Positions 33,096 through 44,639 of a stretch of 64,000 nucleotides of DNA are shown piece by piece. The DNA comes from Mnemiopsis leidyi (Eukaryota; Ctenophora; Tentaculata; Lobata; Bolinopsidae), in NCBI GenBank assembly GCA_000226015.1, contig JH152902.1:112502-176501 (forward strand). Reading direction: 5' to 3'. The position numbers and the translations under genes were made by a program. Every line of letters begins with the position of its first letter. Position 1 is the stretch's first letter. The notes beneath the pieces were generated by a model. The model was given only the letters and a program-made list of their open reading frames with translations. It made no database searches and was not told the DNA's origin.

Positions 33096-34131
33096 CAATA
33101 AAATTTCTGCGCTTTCAATCATAGCTTCAAGGACATAACTGGGCAAATTTGGTAAAAGGAAATTTTAAAACTTTCTGAGATGGTGATGATAAGTAAAAAC
33201 AAAAATTAAAATAAAACTAAAAATAAAATAAACACTCCGCTTACCTTTTCAGTTGTTTGTTGTGTGGAAGTGTGTAGGTGGGTGAGAATATTCATAGCAT
33301 AAATATCTATATGTATATCTTATCTATAGTATATGTTGTTAAAATAAGTAAGTAAAGTTGTTTAAAGAGGAAAAAGTAATATTCCGAAATTTTTCTCTTC
33401 CACTTCGCACTAAATTGAGAGGTATTAGAGGCTTTCTCAACTATATCTTTCTTATATTCAAAAGGATACAATTTCAGAGAGTGGACTTCCTTCAAAAGGA
33501 TACATAATGTCATCATGGCAGAATAGTCTCGCTGTTTCACGCTTCCCTATATTAATAAGGTGACTGTCAAACGCTAACCGAATACCAATAACGATTAACG
33601 AATCGATAAGTCCTTAGTCAGGCGAACTTATGTCAGACTCTAATACATAATAATACTCAGTTTTTTAGTCAGGCGATCTTAAGTCAGACTCTAATACATA
33701 ATATTTAGTTTGGAAAAAAGTGTTTAAGTTCATCTAAGTTTTGAAAAGTTTTGAAAAGATGTTAAAGTTTAAAAAGATTTCAACTAAATTCAACCGAATT
33801 TTAATTACCGAAATTAGACACATCTGAGTTTTAACTAACGTTAACTATCACAAGAGACTGTTATTGATTCATGTCAGAAGTATTAATTCATTTCAGAAGT
33901 TATTGAACGATTACAGTTATGAACTACAGTATGAATTGTGCACGACCATAACCACAGAAACCGAGTGTCATGTTTCACTTAAGTGCTTGCAATAAAACTA
34001 AACAACAAAAACATTTTATTTCTTTTCAAGTATAAAATTGAAAAGCTATACGGGAAATACCGATCAGATAAGACTAACGGACTGTGCTAAACTATGAAAT
34101 GAAAAAAAAGATGATATTCTAACAAACTTAC

Positions 34132-34311
34132 GGAGATAACGGTACTGTAAAAGGCCGGCAAAAGAAGAAAAAGAGGGAAAGTGAAAAAGAGAGAAAGCCA
34201 ACAAAAGAAGAAAAAGAGAGAAAGAGCTGTCCGCGGAATTGGACCTGCTTGCAAGTTTCTATTAAACATGTACATGATGTAGGAGGAGACGTTGCGGCGA
34301 ATAGCAAGCAT
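34132..34311 (-). CDS. possible signal-peptide exon of the receptor gene
   Basis: On the minus strand an ATG-led frame carries a long hydrophobic run (LSLFFFFCWLSLFFTFPLFL) and ends at a good donor, ATCTCC|GTAAGT. Its place, just upstream of the first reconstructed receptor exon on the same strand, suits a signal peptide or signal anchor. The donor is in phase 0, whereas exon 32537 needs phase 1, so at least one further exon would be required. This is therefore only a candidate. Confidence 0.3.
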
Positions 34312-35900
34312 TCTTAGTCAGATTTCTTAAAACTTGATACCGGTTTAAAAAAGGACCCTTAATTATGAGCTGTCGTTCTCACAGTTACAATATGAATCTC
34401 ATATACTATAAGTCCTATCGGACTGTCCATAATTATTAACTATCCTCCTATTTACTAATACTATCGGCAAATTTCATCGTTTACAATGCGTAAATGTGAT
34501 TTACTTCCAAACATTTCAAAAATCTACTCCTGCAAGTACCTTCACAGAATTGGCGGTCTTAATACTGACACATAGCATCCTCTTTCATCTCATACTAGCC
34601 TAACTCCATAATAATCAAATACTAAACTTAAAACTTACTAAATCAAATACTTGATATCTGTTAGAGATTGGCAGTCGAAGTATTGACTGCCCATCTTAGG
34701 GCTTACAAAAAACAAAGTAAAAACGTATCATTAGTACAAAAACGTATCATTAGTACAAAAAGTAAAAATGATCTTCTATCTTTGCTACAAAGTAAAATTT
34801 CCGATCCGAAATCGCAACACAATAAACTTTAAAGCCACCCTTTCCTACTCAAGTTTCAAATGTCTGGAAAGATCGAGCGCACAGGCGTTAGTTTTACGGA
34901 GCTATGCGTAACAGTATTTTGAGTACCTAAGTGGTGCGCACTTTAGTGAAACGGTTGTTCAGTGGCTTAGTTCTCGATGGAACAATAGATGACCGCGACC
35001 GATGATCAAATTTGTGATAGATTTGGAAAGATTTATTACGTTAGCTACGCGGAAGATACAGTTCACAAGATACAAATGACAACGAAATCCGGATAATCAG
35101 GCCCCAAGGTGAAATATTATAGTTGTGCAGTTTGTCGCCGAATTTTCTAACTGAGTCAAATTACAATTTCCTAGTTTCAGATCTTTAGCCGATTTCCAAC
35201 AACATTAATGAAATCTCGACCAAATTCAGATATTCGCTATGATGTATTTTAACAAGTCAATGCATTACCATCTACTTACTATAACTCAAAAAGTCAAAAC
35301 GAATTGTCTTTTTGAAACTGCAATTCACAGTTTTTAAGGTGCTCAGACGAATTGCCAACTTTATGAAATACAGAATTCAGGGTTTTAGGGTTTGTCAAGA
35401 ATCACAGCAAAATCATTGATGTTTAACTATACATTGATGTTTGATACATAAACACTTGACTAATGTGAAAAATACTAGCTTATAACGTGCGCACAGATAT
35501 TCTTGAGTTATCAGTGTATCAATAATTTTCCGAGGCTGAAAATTTGCAAAGATAATACGTACACTTCATTAATCAAATAAAGTAGCCAACACCACAACAT
35601 AAACGAGCACAATCACAGAATCAAGAAACGAAAAGTCATTTCTAGCTGAAACAGTGAAACACTACAAATAGTCGCAAGCAAAGTGATGCTTGTCGCACTC
35701 GCAATGATGTGTCGTGCGGCGAGAGCTAAAAATAGCAAATCGTTGAGCAAATCAAAAGTCGAAACTCTAAGTTAGATTACGTGTCTACCTTTCTTTAGAG
35801 CAACAAAGTTACTTGGAAACAGCACGGTAACTTAGTCGTAAATCTGCCAACGGTGCAAAGTTGTATAATATGTCCTCTCTTTCGCAGACAAAGCGCGACC
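34312..35900. other. no recognised gene; presumed 5' region of the receptor gene
   Basis: AT-rich sequence with no domain-bearing frame or clear repeat array. The receptor promoter may lie here, but no TATA or CCAAT cluster stands out. Confidence 0.3.
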
Positions 35901-35914
35901 ACGCACGGAATTAC

Positions 35915-36245
35915 GAACTGAACAGAAACATGACTTTAGTTGTTGAAATTCACGAACAGTATTACGAACTGAACAGAAACATGGCTTTAGTTGTTGAAAT
36001 TCACGAACAGTATAACGAACTGAACAGAAACATGACTTTAGTTGTTGGAATTCACGAACAGTATTACGAACTGAACAGAAACATGACTTTAGTTGTTGAA
36101 ATTCACGAACAGTATCACGAACTGAACAGAAACATGACTTTAGTTGTTGGAATTCACGAACAGTATAACGAACTGAACAGAAACATGACTTTAGTTGTTG
36201 GAATTCACGAACAGTATTACGAACTGAACAGTAAACATGACTCTA
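35915..36245 (+). repeat. 51-bp minisatellite, six copies, open in frame
   Basis: Units of 51 bp (17 codons) encode ELNRNMTLVVEIHEQYY-type repeats in the plus frame without a stop, with G/E and N/Y/H exchanges between copies. Flanking codons lack splice or start context, so coding is doubtful. Confidence 0.85.
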
Positions 36246-36280
36246 CCGAACAGAAAAATGACTCTAGTTGTTGAATTTTA

Positions 36281-36470
36281 GACTTCCTGAAAAATACGGT
36301 CATATCAACATGGTTACTTAGAAATACAGGCTTTAGAAAACTTCCTGAAAAATACGTTCATATCAACATGGTTACTTAGAAATACAGGCTTGAGAAAACT
36401 TCCTGAAAAATACGTTCATATCAACATGGTTACTTAGAAACACTGGCTTTAGAAAACTTCCTGAGAAATA
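36281..36470. repeat. 58-bp tandem repeat, three copies
   Basis: Units contain ACTTCCTGAAAAATACG and CATGGTTACTTAGAAA. It follows the 51-bp array after a gap of about 40 bp. Confidence 0.92.
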
Positions 36471-38429
36471 GTGAAATCCGGTCAGGTCGATACAGACATT
36501 TTTTCCTGGGTAAAAGTCGGTTGAGTAAGGTTGGCTTCCTTAAAACATAGCGATTTAGGAAATGGTTGCTAACCAATTACCGTGTTTCCCATTCCCAGAG
36601 CTAAAATAGTACCTTGAGTTCTCTCTGAACTTGAGGTTCTCTTTACCTTTGCACCATTCAGCTTAAAGTTTAGAATTTATCCCAGTAAATTGGAGGGGTT
36701 ACAACCCGAAATCGATCCCAAATTTAACACTTGCCGATGCATTTGTTTTTTTCGGGTTTTTAAATTTTTCGTTTTAACTGTCTTTTCCGGAAAAAATCTT
36801 AAGTCTTCGGAAAATTGTGATGCCATCAAAGGTATGTTAGAAAATTCCACTTGCCCACTTACCAGAAAAAATGCCAATAACCTGTAAAGCTTTCTAAATC
36901 TTGCAAAAACCGCAAAAAAACGGTAAAAACAACAAAAAAAAGAAACAGCAAAACCAAAAAAAACCGGAAACCCGTAAACGGCATATATATGTGCAAGATT
37001 CTGAAATATTGTCACAAATACAACAAGCGATTCTACTATAGTCAAAGAAAAAGACAGATCAATTGTGGAGAAGCAAGAAAGTGAACCTAGACTGATAACG
37101 ATTTGCGTGCAGGGTCATCCATGCCAAGATGACGAATTAGTCTGCATGTGGAATTTAAAAAGAAATTTCAATACATGGTAATATTAGATCATAGATTCTC
37201 GGAAAGTCACTATATCCGAACTACATTGTATTTGTATTACTATTAGATGATGTAATGTAATAAATAGTGATAAAACACGAATTTTCTGCATCCCATCTCG
37301 TTGCTAAAATTCATGAGTTAAGCAATAAGAATCTCATTTATTGGGAGGCTACCGTAAAATCGAAAGAAATTATTGATATTGAGTAACTAATAACGTTACA
37401 TTCAATAAACGACTGGCTATCTTCTTTAAATTTCATCATGCCCTGAAAACGCTGAAAAAGTCAAACATGATGAGCAATTACGGCACCACAAAAGTGAGAA
37501 TAAAAGGGCAGGGGAACAAACACATCATCACTGGAGCAACAAGCAAACAAACAAAGGAGGGAAACAAAGCAGCTACCCTGGCAGTACCCCGGACTTCGAC
37601 AATAGACTCGTTAAAAAGGAAATATATACACGTATATATTTCAGACTCAATAGTTAAGTGTCCTACTGTCCTTGTTTGATAGATTTTAAATGAAAGCAGT
37701 TTATAGAGAAGAGAGAGAGAGCTGATGTGATAAATTTAATAGCGAGTCTTTAAGTGAGATCGTTATATCCGGTAACTGATGGTTTTAAAATCTCCGTTAA
37801 AACGTACGTGTTATTAGAAGCGTAGCTTTATGCTATTATAAAGGTTTGTTCAGTACTGAATCAAATTCTGTAGAATCTTGTTGCACACAGAAACGGCCGA
37901 AATAATTTCAGTTTATATAAGATTGATATTGGGCTAAACTATTCGGTTTTTAATCTAACAAGGACGGAAACAATTCTAAGATAGAATCGAGATCAAGCCC
38001 ATAACCTGCAACTATTCGGTTTTAACAAACACACATTCACTATTCACTATATAAACATTCCCGGTACGACTAAGTCGGATCTAACGCGGTTATCATGCCA
38101 CCAGGAGAGTGAGCAGTAAACAGAGGACTTTTTATTGTGTTCGGAGAGAGAGAGTCTAAAGTATAATTTCGTAAGATTGATGAGGGGATCAGTAAACGAA
38201 ACGCTGATAGAACAGTAAACGAGACACTGATAAAACAGAGCATAATGTGCGTATAATCTGAAAATTAAATTTGAAATAAAACAGTGCTGGCTAGATTTGA
38301 GGTATTTTGTAGTAGGTTTATGAAGACGACCATGATATAATCTGAAAACTTCTGACATTAACAAGAATATCAAAATGCAACAAGTGCGCATGATGTAGAC
38401 AACTTTGTAATTTTCTGCCAGCATACTAT
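36471..38429. other. 2 kb with no recognised gene
   Basis: Overlapping open frames at 36677-37045 have no homology or splice support and include A/T homopolymers. The rest is AT-rich unique sequence. Confidence 0.4.
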
Positions 38430-38660
38430 AGCTGGCGGGCTGGGTAATGCGGTGGTTACATTTGCGCCTCCCATGCAGCATATCAGGGTTCCAATCTCCA
38501 TCCCCGGCTGTGGCAAGTTCGCCAGTCACCAGACTTTGTCTCATACAGCTTCGACTGGAAATGCACACTCCCTACCTCGTAAGGTTAACCCACTTACAGC
38601 TAGTTTAGAGTCTCGGCACGGAGTGGCTCAGGGTTTAAGAAAAAGCTAAAGAGAGATGAG
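38430..38660 (+). mobile_element. tRNA-derived SINE
   Basis: The head GGGCTGGGTAATGCGGTGG with GGTTACATTTGCGCCTCCCA resembles a tRNA with its A box. GGGTTCCAATCTCC about 60 bp in is a good pol III B box. The body (CACACTCCCTACCTCG, CGGCACGGAGTGGCTCAGGG) is GC-rich against AT-rich flanks. The overlapping minus-strand open frame is explained by this element. Family not named. Confidence 0.65.
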
Positions 38661-41600
38661 CACCTCAGGCTAGATCTCATCTAACAAGCTCTTCAGTAAA
38701 TTTTTCTGTCCTGATTAGTAAAGAGTCTTTACTCATCAGGACAGACAAATTTAATGTAACGAGTATCGGATTGACGAGCTGTTAGCTGAGCTATCACAGG
38801 AGTTGCGCTGCAAACAAGTTCGATCTCAAACAATAATTCACGAGGGATCATTGGAGCAAAATTTCTAATTTCCGAGTTTCGCTGCGGAACAAAGATTAAA
38901 GAATGCATCACCTCAAGAATTCAACGAGATGAAATTGAAATGGTTCTGGGTGCATATCCGAATTTGTTTTTCAAAGTAAAATTAATTCTTGAAAAAGCGA
39001 TAAACCGTGTCCGCAGAATGATCCGCGATGACGAACCCAAAAGTTCCAACTTTCCAACTTTTGCTCCGTAGCAACGAATTCTACTCTTGAGCACTTGAAC
39101 ACGATATAAATTACCATGGGTGCGTAATCCAACACGTTCCTCAAAGTCAAACTAATTCTACGAAATGTGTGAACCATTCACAAACCGATCTGCCCACACT
39201 AATTCCTATGTCGAAGTCACAGTTCCTTTGTTAAAGGCCCAGCTGTCCCACCGCATAGAAAACAGTAACAATTACAGTGCACAATCACTTCGCCACGACA
39301 AGAGAACGAAGTTGTAAATATCCTAGGTCCTGACTTCTGCTTGGAGACTGTGATATTGAGTAAGAATGACAGGTGCATAGGATTAGTAAGAATGACCGGT
39401 ACATAGGATTATAGTTGAGTAGATGGAACTGAAATACTACTCCACCATCGGACTGTTGTCTCATTGTAACGACCTTCAAGATAATGGTCACGTGTTACAG
39501 TAGTCACGCACTGTGACTGAGTACTCATGTCCCAACAATGTAATATGTCGAGTTGTGAATCATGAATAACAGATCCACAGAAATGAATTGTTGAGTTGAA
39601 CTTTGAAGACATGAAATATTGAAATGTTATGTGTCTGGGCAAATCTTTGAATAACAGTTTGAATTTAATTCAAGTTAATACCGGGAATACTAACGTCATT
39701 GAAAAATTAAAAGTAGGCTCTAAGGTATGATAAAAACAAAAACACGAGAAATGTATCAATTTTAGGGGGTGGCACATACTTATTATGCAGAAAACTCGGT
39801 AAAAAGTGATGTGATAGTGCCTCTTTAGCGCAGCTACTAATTTAAGTGCAACATCTAAAAGTGCGACTATTACAATACTGTCTAATGATACTTTGACTAG
39901 CACAGCGCAATCATTGTCACTCTAGATAGACAACACTACGTATTAACTCCATTAATTGTTAACTGCATCTACTGAATACTGACACTGAAGATTATGTCGA
40001 AATTATTTTCTGAAGAAGACAGTTTTTTTTCTGTCACATACCAGCCGCAGGATTAAGAAAATGTCCCTAAATAGTAAATTATTCACCATTACTAAATACG
40101 ACTCTTAGACAGTGCCCCATTGAACTATTTATCCTATTCATACTCGTCACTCTTCTCCCGTGTCATCGACACATTTAGTAGGGAGCTTGGAACAGAAATC
40201 TAATAAATAATAAATAAATCTAATAAATGGGTATGAATAGGTTGAATATCGCATAGTGTCCATTAAAAGTTCGAAGGATTAAAGTTTTTTATCATCTTGG
40301 TTTTTGACAGTGTTGGTTGATATGGGAGTTTATTTGAAACAATTGTATGATGGTATAACCATGAATCATGCGATGGCATCGATTTCAGCGCTTAAGCGAC
40401 AACGCAGGGTTAGAATTTCTGCAAATTTCCGAGTTCCATCACGTGACAAACACAATAAAGCTGCAGAGAATACACGGGTTACGTCAATGCCCTGTTTTTA
40501 AATGCACGTGTTAAAGAGACGTCAAGGAAACGAGATCGGAGTTTTGTTTGACACAATCATTAGCGATTTAATTACGACATACGTGTTTGACTTTGATAGA
40601 AAAAACCGGTATGAAAATTTAAGTCAAAATGCATGTATTGATTCCCGGAGTTTGAAAATCGGATGCCAAACAAATGTTAAATCAATACACATACTGGGAT
40701 CTATCTGCTTATGTACATGAAATATGCACTGAAGTAAGCACTGCAATCACATTGTATTATAACCCAGTTATGCCATGTCTGCCATGGTGGCTGATGCAGA
40801 TGGGATGACCTATAGTATAAAAAAACCAGAGCGATAAAATCTTTAACGAAAACGGTTGGCCCAGATATTCACATCAGTCACTGAATACCAATTAGACTTT
40901 GTGAACCTTAGATTTGATTATATTAAGTCTGTACAGATTATCTAATTTCATTATTAATATTATTAAAATTATTGAATAGTCTGCCATCACAACAAATTTT
41001 GTTGTAGAATATAAAAGTTAATGGCAGGTGTAAGCAAAAGCAAGCATTCTAAATTAATGAAGCTTATAATCTTCAATATTTATCGACAAATATAATGCCG
41101 GCAAAATAAAGCTTCATCTTCCTCAAACTATCAATAACAAACCGAGTTGGAATCGAAATAACAAAAAAGTAAAACAAAGACGGAAAGTTGACCGCATCAG
41201 AGACAAAACGAGTATGTGAGATTGTGAGTACATGAGTTACGCTAATAAGCTAATACTTATACGCTAATACTAATAATTGCACACAGCTTAATAGAACTAA
41301 ACGACAAGCAATTACATGCATATGAATCTAAAATGTACGCAAACAGCTTTTGCCTCTCGCACACACTCGCAGTCAATGCTGTGTAAACAAACATTTGTTG
41401 TCAAGCAAGATAAACAAACAATAACGACTACAGCTGTGTAAACAACAGCTACGTCATCGACACTGAAGGGGGAGGAACCTAACTAACGGGGCCGGGTTAG
41501 GAAGTAGAATTTAATATTTGTAAACTTTAGAAGTTTAGTGTGCACCTATTTCTCATCTCTGACGTCACATGGTCACTAGTCATGGTACACTATAGGCAGT

Positions 41601-41760
41601 TTAATACTATTTCCATTTTTTTGCGATCCGGCCAGAATTTCGGAAGTTATGTGAGTACCAGTCTTGAATCATGATATCTTCAGACTGATCATAATTAAAC
41701 TCGAATTGATATTCGGATTTCGGTGTTATCGATAGTTATGGTTGAATCTAATTTTGGAAG
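38661..41760. other. 3.1 kb with no recognised gene
   Basis: Around 38750-39180 there are diverged copies of a unit containing TACGCACCCATG / TATGCACCCAGA and AATTCTTGA, suggesting an old tandem or dispersed repeat. No exon with consistent splice signals was found. Confidence 0.35.
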
Positions 41761-41774
41761 TTAGTAAATCACCG

Positions 41775-41885
41775 ACCGGGAATTAGCCGGTCATAAACCG
41801 GTTATAAACCGGTAATAAGCCGGTAATAAGCCGGTAATAAGCCGGTTATAAACCGGTAATAAGCCGGTTATAAGCTTTAAGCGGT
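41775..41885. repeat. ACCGGTAATAAGCCGGT tandem repeat
   Basis: About ten 10-bp units, AACCGGTTAT or AAGCCGGTAAT, built around the palindrome ACCGGT. Similar phrases occur singly near 16555-16610 and 54020-54060. Confidence 0.85.
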
Positions 41886-42689
41886 TATATTTCGATCTCA
41901 TAATTTATATTTCGATCTGATAACTTCCACCTGAATTTCTACAAGGTCAAATTCGTCAGTAACCGACACTTTTCACTGCAATTCCACATGTGCTCATACG
42001 CCCGTTCTCAAAATTGTCTTTCCAATATTACATAAAGAGAAACGCTAATTTCAAAAACCACCTGACACGTGGATTAAAAGGTTTACTTAAACCTCTTAAC
42101 CTGATCAGTGATCATCCACCTTTGTATCAGGAGATCCAACTTTATTATTTGAAATGAAAATACAATTTACGGTTAACCCTCCTGATCCACTACAATAAGC
42201 TGGCTACTAGAATAATAAATAATCGTCGAGGATCTACCAATAGCCTCTAATGCTGAAAACGAAGCAAATTAAACCACCTAGGTCCCCTGAAATACAAAGT
42301 CTTAAAGGAAAAAACCGAAATGAAAGCGTTCAAGTACCCTGAAATACCAAGGTTAAAAGGCAAAATACTGAAATGAAAACAATCGCACTGCACTAAAGTA
42401 ATAAACGCTAGCCTACACTCAGAAAATTCTGGGACATTTAAGAATTGAGGGTGAGCATCAAATTTCATAACAACCAGATGTAAAGATATGTTACGTAAGC
42501 CTTTTTGGGTGAAAAGCTGTTTTTCAGGTCACTTAACTCGACTTTGAGTATTTTGTTGCACACCAAAAATCACGACAAAAAATCACGAATAGAAAATAAG
42601 GGATAGAAGGCTATAAACCATAATAAGATAATAAGAGAACGGTGTCTGTCGGAACACGTCGCTAATAAGTAACCCTAATCTAAATATCC

Positions 42690-42800
42690 ATTGATTGTAT
42701 CTGGCTCCTATAAAATGGTCATTGATTGGTTAATCACTGTCACATGCCAAAGCAAATTTGCGATATCTCCCAATGAAAACCGTTCTCTATACAAGACCAC
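42690..42800. mobile_element. MITE-family copy with CACTGTCACATG core
   Basis: Contains GATTGGTTAATCACTGTCACATGCC and AAGCAAATTTGCGA, and ends AACCGTTCTCTATAC. In reverse complement it aligns with the element at 50500-50665, sharing GAGAACGGT, AAATTTGCTTTG and CATGTG(A/G)CAG. Confidence 0.6.
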
Positions 42801-43517
42801 AAGAATATGACAGAGTAGAAAAGAAGTAGGATTGAGGAGTACCCACAATCTCACAACAGCAGACTTTACTACCGATCACGACATCAGCAGACTTTACTAC
42901 CGATCACGACATCACGACGAAGTTAAGAGGGGTGTAACTGGTGGATAATGGAATTTCTAGTTAGAAAACCTCAGTAACTGTACCACTTGTCGGCCAATAC
43001 AATCTCATGGGAGGTGCGGTAACCTCATCAAACGTGACCTAGCTGGCGAGAAGGGGGCTCTCTGGATAAAAATTGCTTCTTAGTAGCCGCTACAAAAGTG
43101 TAAAGTAGCTTTACAGATATAGCTGGTTATCACGTATTGTGTGGTGTAGTATGTGTAGGGAGGCGGTGGAAAGTCAGTACTTTTGCCGGTACCTCAAGAG
43201 ACAAGACATGGAAGTACTGGTATGATGATTTTTTTCAAAAGTTCAAAAGTCGAAACGTTTGAAAAATAGACCTAGCGGAATCTAAGCTGCTTTACAGGCA
43301 TTCTGAAGCTCCGAGATTTGCTATTTTCAAACAGATACAACTACAGTGAACTACAGTTGTAGGAGACGAAGTACCTACAAACATGTCCCATGAGGTAGAC
43401 TTTACCAACTGACATGTTCCAAGATGGAATGTATCGGACTTTGTACTTGGCAGCTGGCCACACTGAACTGTGTAGTGATCCCACTGAAGGACACATCTCA
43501 GATAAAGATGCAACCAC

Positions 43518-43930
43518 ACCTGACAACCACACCTGTCGTCCTGACAACCATACCTGACAACCACACCTGACAACCACACCTGACAACCATACCTGACAAC
43601 CACACCTGACAACCACACCTGACAACCACACCTAACAACCACACCTAACAACCACACCTAACAACCACACCTGACAACCACACCTTACAAACACACCTGA
43701 CAATCACACCTAACAACCACAACCGACAACCACACCTAACAACCAAACCTGACAACCACACCTGGCAACCACACCTGGCAACCACACCTGGCAACCACAC
43801 CGACAACCACACCGACAACCCAACGACAACCACATCGACAACAACATCGACAACAACATCTGGCAACCCAACGACAACCACATCGACAACCACATCGACA
43901 ACCACATCGACAACCACATCGACAATCACA
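43518..43930. repeat. 12-13 bp minisatellite (ACAACCACACCTG)n
   Basis: Roughly 33 copies with variants (ACATCG, ACACCG, CTGGCA). All three minus-strand frames stay open, producing artefactual Cys/Val/Trp-rich ORFs. Confidence 0.95.
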
Positions 43931-44390
43931 TCTGCTAAATTTAGCTATACTAACGTACATCAAGACGTCCTTCTACTGCTTGAAATAACTCAAAAACAAC
44001 GAAAAGTAAAAGCTCTTGCTAGTATGGAATTTTTATTCCAAGAATCAACAACATTCCTGCATTGCATCTTTTATGTCTTATGACGAGCAAAGTCGGATTT
44101 TTAAGAGTCAAATTTTAAAAAAAGCGTAAAACGCAAATAAGCTTAAACCGATAAAAATTTCTAACATTCCAAACCGGCCTAACGGTAAACAATATTAAGT
44201 GTGACATAAACCGGATCTGGTTACACGTAGAGAACATATTACATGAGGTTTTTCTGGTAATCAGCTGTAATGAAGGAGTAAAAGAGGAAAAAGAAAAAAA
44301 AAGTGATATTTCATGGTTGAATATTACATACAAGTTGAACTTGTTACTAGGTAAGACTATAACGTTAGTAATTACCAGTAATGCTAGTAA

Positions 44391-44560
44391 GTGACAGTAA
44401 CGTTAGTAACGTTGGTAACAGTAACGTTAGTAACAGTAACGTTAGTAACAGTAACGTTAGTAACAGTAACGTTAGTAACAGTAACGTTAGTAACAGTAAC
44501 GTTAGTAACAGTAACGTTAGTAACAGTAACGTTGGTAACAGTAACGTTAGTAACGGTAAC
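44391..44560. repeat. 15-bp microsatellite (AACAGTAACGTTAGT)n
   Basis: About 11 copies. The period is a multiple of three, so both strands carry open low-complexity frames (SNVSN / VTNVT). The core AACGTT is palindromic. Confidence 0.95.
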
Positions 44561-44639
44561 TTGATATATAACAGTTACGTAGCAAATCCGTCCCTCACAG
44601 TAAAACCTCACTCCTCAGCTAACTAATGTCTCATATTGA

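Noticed and set aside
33237-33303. Possible early receptor exon ending at GTAAGC (minus strand)
   Set aside because: The only open phases are 0 and 2, while the next exon needs phase 1.
38047-38568. 173-codon minus-strand open frame
   Set aside because: Its 5' half is the antisense of a tRNA-derived SINE and the rest is AT-rich with no domain or splice support.
43292-43963. Cys/Trp/Val-rich minus-strand frames
   Set aside because: Translations of the ACAACCACACCTG minisatellite. A possible exon at about 43430-43510 with a GTAAAG donor was considered, but nothing upstream or downstream joins to it.
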